Positions 6,317 through 8,947 of a stretch of 8,947 nucleotides of DNA are shown piece after piece. The translations under genes and the position numbers were made by a program. The notes below the pieces were generated by a model. It saw only the letters and a program-made list of their open reading frames with translations. It searched no databases and was not told where the DNA came from. Source of the stretch: Acetobacteraceae bacterium (GTDB lineage: Bacteria > Pseudomonadota > Alphaproteobacteria > Acetobacterales > Acetobacteraceae); NCBI GenBank assembly GCA_947478535.1, contig CANJXD010000214.1:1-8947 (forward strand), given 5' to 3'. Position 1 is the first letter of the stretch. Every line of letters starts with the position of its first letter.

Positions 6317-7663
6317 ATGACCATGCAGGATGCCCAGGGCCTCGCCCTCTCCGTCGCCTCGGCCGAGGCAGCGCGCGCCTATGACCACGTGATCGAAGGC
6401 TTTCTGAAATACCGCTTCGATACCGGGCTGCGCCTCAAGGCCTTCCGCACGCTGGACCCGCAGGCGCCGATGGCGCAGGTGCTGTCCGGGTGCTTTGCCA
6501 TGCTGGCCTATGACAGTGGGATGCTCGGCCGGGCGCAGGCCGCGCTGAAGGCGGCTCAGGCGCTGCCCGGCAATGCGCGGGAACGCGCCCATGTCGCGGC
6601 TCTGGCGGCCTGGGTTGAAGGGCGCCCGGAACTCGCGCTGCGGCGGTGGGAGGAGATTGTCGCCAGCCACCCGCATGATGTGCTGGCCTTCCGCCTGCAC
6701 CATTTCTGCGCCTTCTGGATGGGCGCGCCGGCGGTAATGCGGGGGCTGGTGGAACAGGTGATGCCGCGCTGGTCGGCGGCGATCCCAGGCTATGGCAGCA
6801 TCCTCGCCTGCCGCTGCTTCGCCAATGAGGAATGCGGCGACTACGCCATCGCCGAACCCGCGGGGCGAGAGGCCGTGGCGCTGGATCCAGGCGATCTCTG
6901 GGCCGCGCATGCCGTCGCGCATGTGCTGGAAATGCAGGGAAGGCGGGGCGAGGGGCTGGACTGGATCGCGGCGCTGGAGGCGAACTGGGATGGCGGCAAC
7001 AACCTGATGCATCACCTCTGGTGGCACCAGGCGATGTTCCATGCGGAACGGCACGAATTCGACGCGGTGCTGGGGCTGTATGACCGGCGGTTCCGCAACC
7101 TCGGCTCCCCGGTCACGCAGGCGCAGCCGGACCTTTATATCGATGTGCAGAACGCCGCCTCGATGCTGTTCCGGCTCGGGCTGCGGGGTATTCCCGTCGG
7201 GGATCGCTGGGGCGAATTGGCGGCGAAGGCGGAAGTGCGCATCGGCGATACGCTGTCCGCCTTCACCCAGCCGCATTGGATGATGGCGCTGGTCGCAGAT
7301 GGGCGGCGAGAGGCGGCGGGCCGCCTGCTGGCGGCGCTGGAGGAGGCCGGCCGGGCCGAGACCGCGCATGCCACCATCCTCCGGGAAGCCGCCCTGCCGG
7401 CCTGCCAGGCGGTGGCGCTGCATGCCGAAGGACAATTCGAGGACGCCTGCGCGGTGCTGCGCCCGGCGCTGGGGGGGCTGTATCGCCTCGGTGGCAGCCA
7501 CGCGCAGCAGGATGTGCTGGAACAGCTGTTCCTCGATTCGGCGATGAAGGCGGGGCGGGCGGATGACATCCGGCTCTCGCTGGAACGGGCGGCGGGACGC
7601 TCCGCGCTCTCGCCGGCCCGGCGCATCGGCTATGCGGAAGCGGCGCTGCGCGTGGCGTATTGA
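6317..7663 (+). CDS. TTC38 / StaR-like tetratricopeptide repeat protein
   Basis: A 448-residue, all-helical protein of the TTC38/StaR-like family, which is found from bacteria to animals and has no established biochemical activity; the name-giving bacterial member StaR comes from a glycopeptide antibiotic cluster. Seen: TPR-like helical pairs along the whole length and the family's most conserved stretch, AAHAVAHVLEMQGR (196-209) with His198 and His202, followed by NNLMHHLWWHQAMFH (228-242) with His232, His233 and His237. This His/Trp cluster is more than packing helices need and could bind a ligand or metal (inference). No signal peptide or membrane segment. The ATG at 6317 is preceded by AGG eight bases upstream; a second ATG at 6323 is possible. 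It follows the methyltransferase by 74 bases, so it may share its transcript or have its own promoter. A likely terminator lies 23 bases after its stop. Confidence 0.9.
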   Translation: MTMQDAQGLALSVASAEAARAYDHVIEGFLKYRFDTGLRLKAFRTLDPQAPMAQVLSGCFAMLAYDSGMLGRAQAALKAAQALPGNARERAHVAALAAWVEGRPELALRRWEEIVASHPHDVLAFRLHHFCAFWMGAPAVMRGLVEQVMPRWSAAIPGYGSILACRCFANEECGDYAIAEPAGREAVALDPGDLWAAHAVAHVLEMQGRRGEGLDWIAALEANWDGGNNLMHHLWWHQAMFHAERHEFDAVLGLYDRRFRNLGSPVTQAQPDLYIDVQNAASMLFRLGLRGIPVGDRWGELAAKAEVRIGDTLSAFTQPHWMMALVADGRREAAGRLLAALEEAGRAETAHATILREAALPACQAVALHAEGQFEDACAVLRPALGGLYRLGGSHAQQDVLEQLFLDSAMKAGRADDIRLSLERAAGRSALSPARRIGYAEAALRVAY

Positions 7664-7686
7664 AGCACCAAGTCCCGGATCGGCCT

Positions 7687-7715
7687 GGCTTTGGGCGCGC
7701 CGCGAAGCTTTCTTT
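7687..7715 (+). terminator. Candidate intrinsic terminator after the TTC38-like gene
   Basis: A stem forms between GGCTTTGGG (7687-7695) and CCGCGAAGCT (7700-7709), with a CGCG tetraloop (7696-7699), one bulged G at 7702 and two G-U pairs. It is followed directly by TTCTTTGT. It lies 23 bases after the stop at 7663 and before the candidate promoter of the next operon, the expected place for the end of the plus-strand transcript. The U-run is interrupted by one C. Confidence 0.5.
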
Positions 7716-7725
7716 GTAACCAGCC

Positions 7726-7755
7726 TTGCCGTTCTGGCAGGGCGCCGCCTAGGCT
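7726..7755 (+). promoter_or_regulatory. Candidate promoter for the molybdenum hydroxylase operon
   Basis: TTGCCG at 7726-7731 and TAGGCT at 7750-7755 are separated by 18 bases, a fair housekeeping-type match, with about 95 bases to the start codon. The same -35 hexamer is proposed on the minus strand at 3901-3896. Its position just after the likely terminator makes sense, but the match is weak enough to arise by chance. Confidence 0.3.
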
Positions 7756-7819
7756 CCCCGCCCGAGGGCCGGCTTCCAGGACCGGCTCGCACGAACAGCA
7801 ACGAATCGCAGGGAGCCGA

Positions 7820-7842
7820 CCGCCCGCAGGGGCGGCAGGAGG
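7820..7842 (+). promoter_or_regulatory. Leader hairpin abutting a strong Shine-Dalgarno sequence
   Basis: CCGCCC (7820-7825) and GGGCGG (7830-7835) form a perfect six-base-pair GC stem with a GCAG loop. One base later comes AGGAGG (7837-7842), the strongest ribosome-binding site in the window, seven bases from the ATG at 7850. The hairpin leaves the Shine-Dalgarno sequence free but close enough to influence ribosome entry or mRNA stability. A weaker hairpin, GCCGG (7768-7772) with CCGGC (7782-7786), lies upstream in the same leader. Confidence 0.45.
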
Positions 7843-7849
7843 AACAACA

Positions 7850-8311
7850 ATGGCGAAGCTCAACGTCAATGGCCGCGTCATGGAATATGAGGCGGAGGAC
7901 GATACCCCCCTGCTCTGGGTACTGCGCGAGCAGCTCGGCCTGACCGGCACCAAATATGGCTGCGGCGTCGCCCAATGCGGCTCTTGCACAGTGCATGTGG
8001 ATGGCACGGCGACGCGGGCCTGTTCCATGCCGGCGTCCGCCTTCGACGAAAGCCAGAAGATCACGACGATCGAGGGCCTGTCCCCCGACAGCAGCCACCC
8101 GATCCAGCAGGCCTGGCTGGCGCTGGACGTGCCGCAATGCGGCTTCTGCCAGTCCGGCATGATCATGGCCGCCGCCGCCCTGCTGGCCTCCAATCCGCGC
8201 CCGACCGAAGCGCAGATCCGGGAGGAAGTGACCAATATCTGCCGCTGCGGCACCTACAACCGGGTCATCGCCGGCATCCAGCGTGCCGCCAGCGCCGGCG
8301 CGGCGGGTTGA
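7850..8311 (+). CDS. (2Fe-2S)-binding subunit of a molybdenum hydroxylase (isoquinoline 1-oxidoreductase alpha / CoxS type)
   Basis: The small electron-transfer subunit of a xanthine oxidase-family enzyme. Its 153 residues hold both iron-sulfur sites: the plant-ferredoxin-type cluster with Cys38, Cys43, Cys46 and Cys58 (CGVAQCGSC), and the helical C-terminal cluster with Cys97-x2-Cys100 (CGFCQSGM) and Cys131-x-Cys133 (ICRCGTYNR). These pass electrons from the molybdenum centre to the acceptor. There is no signal peptide of its own. The ATG at 7850 follows AGGAGG by seven bases, the clearest start in the window. The molybdopterin subunit begins 13 bases after its stop, and no FAD subunit lies between them, the layout of IorAB and related aldehyde or N-heterocycle hydroxylases rather than CoxSML. 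The leader has a candidate promoter and a hairpin. The substrate cannot be assigned. Confidence 0.95.
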   Translation: MAKLNVNGRVMEYEAEDDTPLLWVLREQLGLTGTKYGCGVAQCGSCTVHVDGTATRACSMPASAFDESQKITTIEGLSPDSSHPIQQAWLALDVPQCGFCQSGMIMAAAALLASNPRPTEAQIREEVTNICRCGTYNRVIAGIQRAASAGAAG

Positions 8312-8324
8312 GGGGGGCAGGATC

Positions 8325-8947
8325 ATGAACGCCATCACCAAGCCGTCCCGCCGCGGGCTTCTGGCCAGCGTATCCGGTGCCCTCGGCGCCTTCACCCTGG
8401 GCTTCCATGTGCCGCTGACCAAAGGCGCGCTTGCCCAAGGCGCGCCGGCCACACCGGAAGTGAACGCCTGGGTTGTCGTCCAGCCCGACGATACCGTCAT
8501 CATCCGCATCGCGCGGTCCGAAATGGGCCAGGGCACGCTGACCGGCCTCGCCCAGATGGTGGCGGAGGAACTGGAATGCGACTGGGCCAAGGTCACCACG
8601 GAATACCCGACGCCGGGCCAGAACCTGGCGCGCGGCCGCGTCTGGGGGAACATGTCCACCGGTGGCAGCCGTGGCATTCGCGAAAGCCATGAATACGTCC
8701 GCAAGGGCGGCGCCGCGGCCCGGATGATGCTGCTGCAGGCCGCCGCTGCCGCCTGGGGCGTGCCGGCCGCCGAATGCCGCGCCGCCGCCAGCGTCATCAC
8801 CCATGCGCCGTCCGGCCGCACCACCACCTATGGCGCCGTGGCGGCCGCCGCCGCGCGCCTGCCGGTGCCGACCGATGTGCCGCTGAAGAACCCGGCCGAC
8901 TGGAAGCTGATCGGCCAGCCCGTCGCGCGGCTCGATACGCGGGCCAA
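8325..8947 (+). CDS. Molybdopterin-binding subunit of a xanthine dehydrogenase-family enzyme, Tat-exported (IorB-like), 5' part
   Basis: The catalytic large subunit partner of the preceding iron-sulfur protein; 207 codons are present and the frame is open at the right edge (family members have roughly 700-770 residues). Seen: a Tat signal with twin Arg9-Arg10 in SRRGLL, a hydrophobic stretch at about 12-31 and a likely cleavage site after Ala37 in ALAQG. The mature N-terminal domain follows with VNAWVVVQPDDTVIIRIARSE and MGQGTLTGLAQMVAEEL at 67-83, then GGSRGIRES, typical of the IorB group. The ATG at 8325 has AGGA just upstream and a longer G-rich run, GAGGGGGG, further back. The iron-sulfur subunit lacks a signal, so the folded, cofactor-loaded heterodimer is probably exported as one piece (inference from Tat biology). 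A cytochrome c gene might follow outside the window as acceptor. Confidence 0.93.
   Translation, partial: MNAITKPSRRGLLASVSGALGAFTLGFHVPLTKGALAQGAPATPEVNAWVVVQPDDTVIIRIARSEMGQGTLTGLAQMVAEELECDWAKVTTEYPTPGQNLARGRVWGNMSTGGSRGIRESHEYVRKGGAAARMMLLQAAAAAWGVPAAECRAAASVITHAPSGRTTTYGAVAAAAARLPVPTDVPLKNPADWKLIGQPVARLDTRA

Noticed and set aside
6218..8827. An 869-codon open frame on the minus strand across the TTC38-like gene, the iron-sulfur subunit and the start of the molybdopterin subunit.
   Set aside because: It lies antisense to three genes with clear family motifs, its translation is Arg/Pro/His-rich with no recognisable domain, and long antisense frames are expected at this GC content.

Overview
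The window is very GC-rich, densely packed bacterial DNA. Long spurious open frames run antisense to real genes. Gene content (ftsE/ftsX with a divergent zinc-ribbon gene, a ynfA-type gene, a two-subunit molybdenum hydroxylase of the isoquinoline 1-oxidoreductase type) and the GC level suggest an alphaproteobacterium, most likely of the Acetobacteraceae (Roseomonas-like). The taxon is inferred from general character, not from a marker gene. There are no tRNA or rRNA genes, insertion sequences, CRISPR arrays or phage genes. No stretch longer than about 190 bases lacks a gene.

Layout. (1) Bases 1-1280, minus strand: ftsE and the 5' part of ftsX, which runs off the left edge; the two genes overlap by 53 bases. 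(2) 1404-1838, plus strand: a short zinc-ribbon/single-membrane-segment protein divergent from ftsE. (3) 3837-1854, minus strand: a three-gene operon, MaoC-type hydratase, LOG-family phosphoribohydrolase, then ribF, joined by two ATGA 4-base stop/start overlaps. (4) 3971-7663, plus strand: an M20 metallopeptidase, a YnfA-family small membrane protein (probably starting at a CTG codon in a CTGA overlap), an FkbM-family methyltransferase (GTG start in a GTGA overlap) and, after a 74-base gap, a TTC38/StaR-like repeat protein. A plausible intrinsic terminator follows at about 7687-7715. (5) 7850-8947, plus strand: a molybdenum hydroxylase pair, a (2Fe-2S) subunit and a Tat-exported molybdopterin subunit that runs off the right edge. 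A candidate promoter and a hairpin touching the Shine-Dalgarno sequence precede it.

How they work together. FtsEX is the ABC-type complex that couples divisome assembly to peptidoglycan hydrolysis. RibF makes FMN and FAD. The iron-sulfur and molybdopterin subunits should form one periplasmic oxidoreductase that uses no FAD subunit. The M20-ynfA-fkbM-TTC38 run looks co-transcribed for at least its first three genes, but no shared pathway is evident.

I do not see a clear previously undescribed system. The most checkable oddities are the CTG start proposed for ynfA, the mutually exclusive hairpins between the methyltransferase and TTC38 genes, the hairpin next to the ribosome-binding site of the hydroxylase operon, the acidic C-terminal tail of FtsE, and the pairing of a LOG-type N-glycosidase with ribF.
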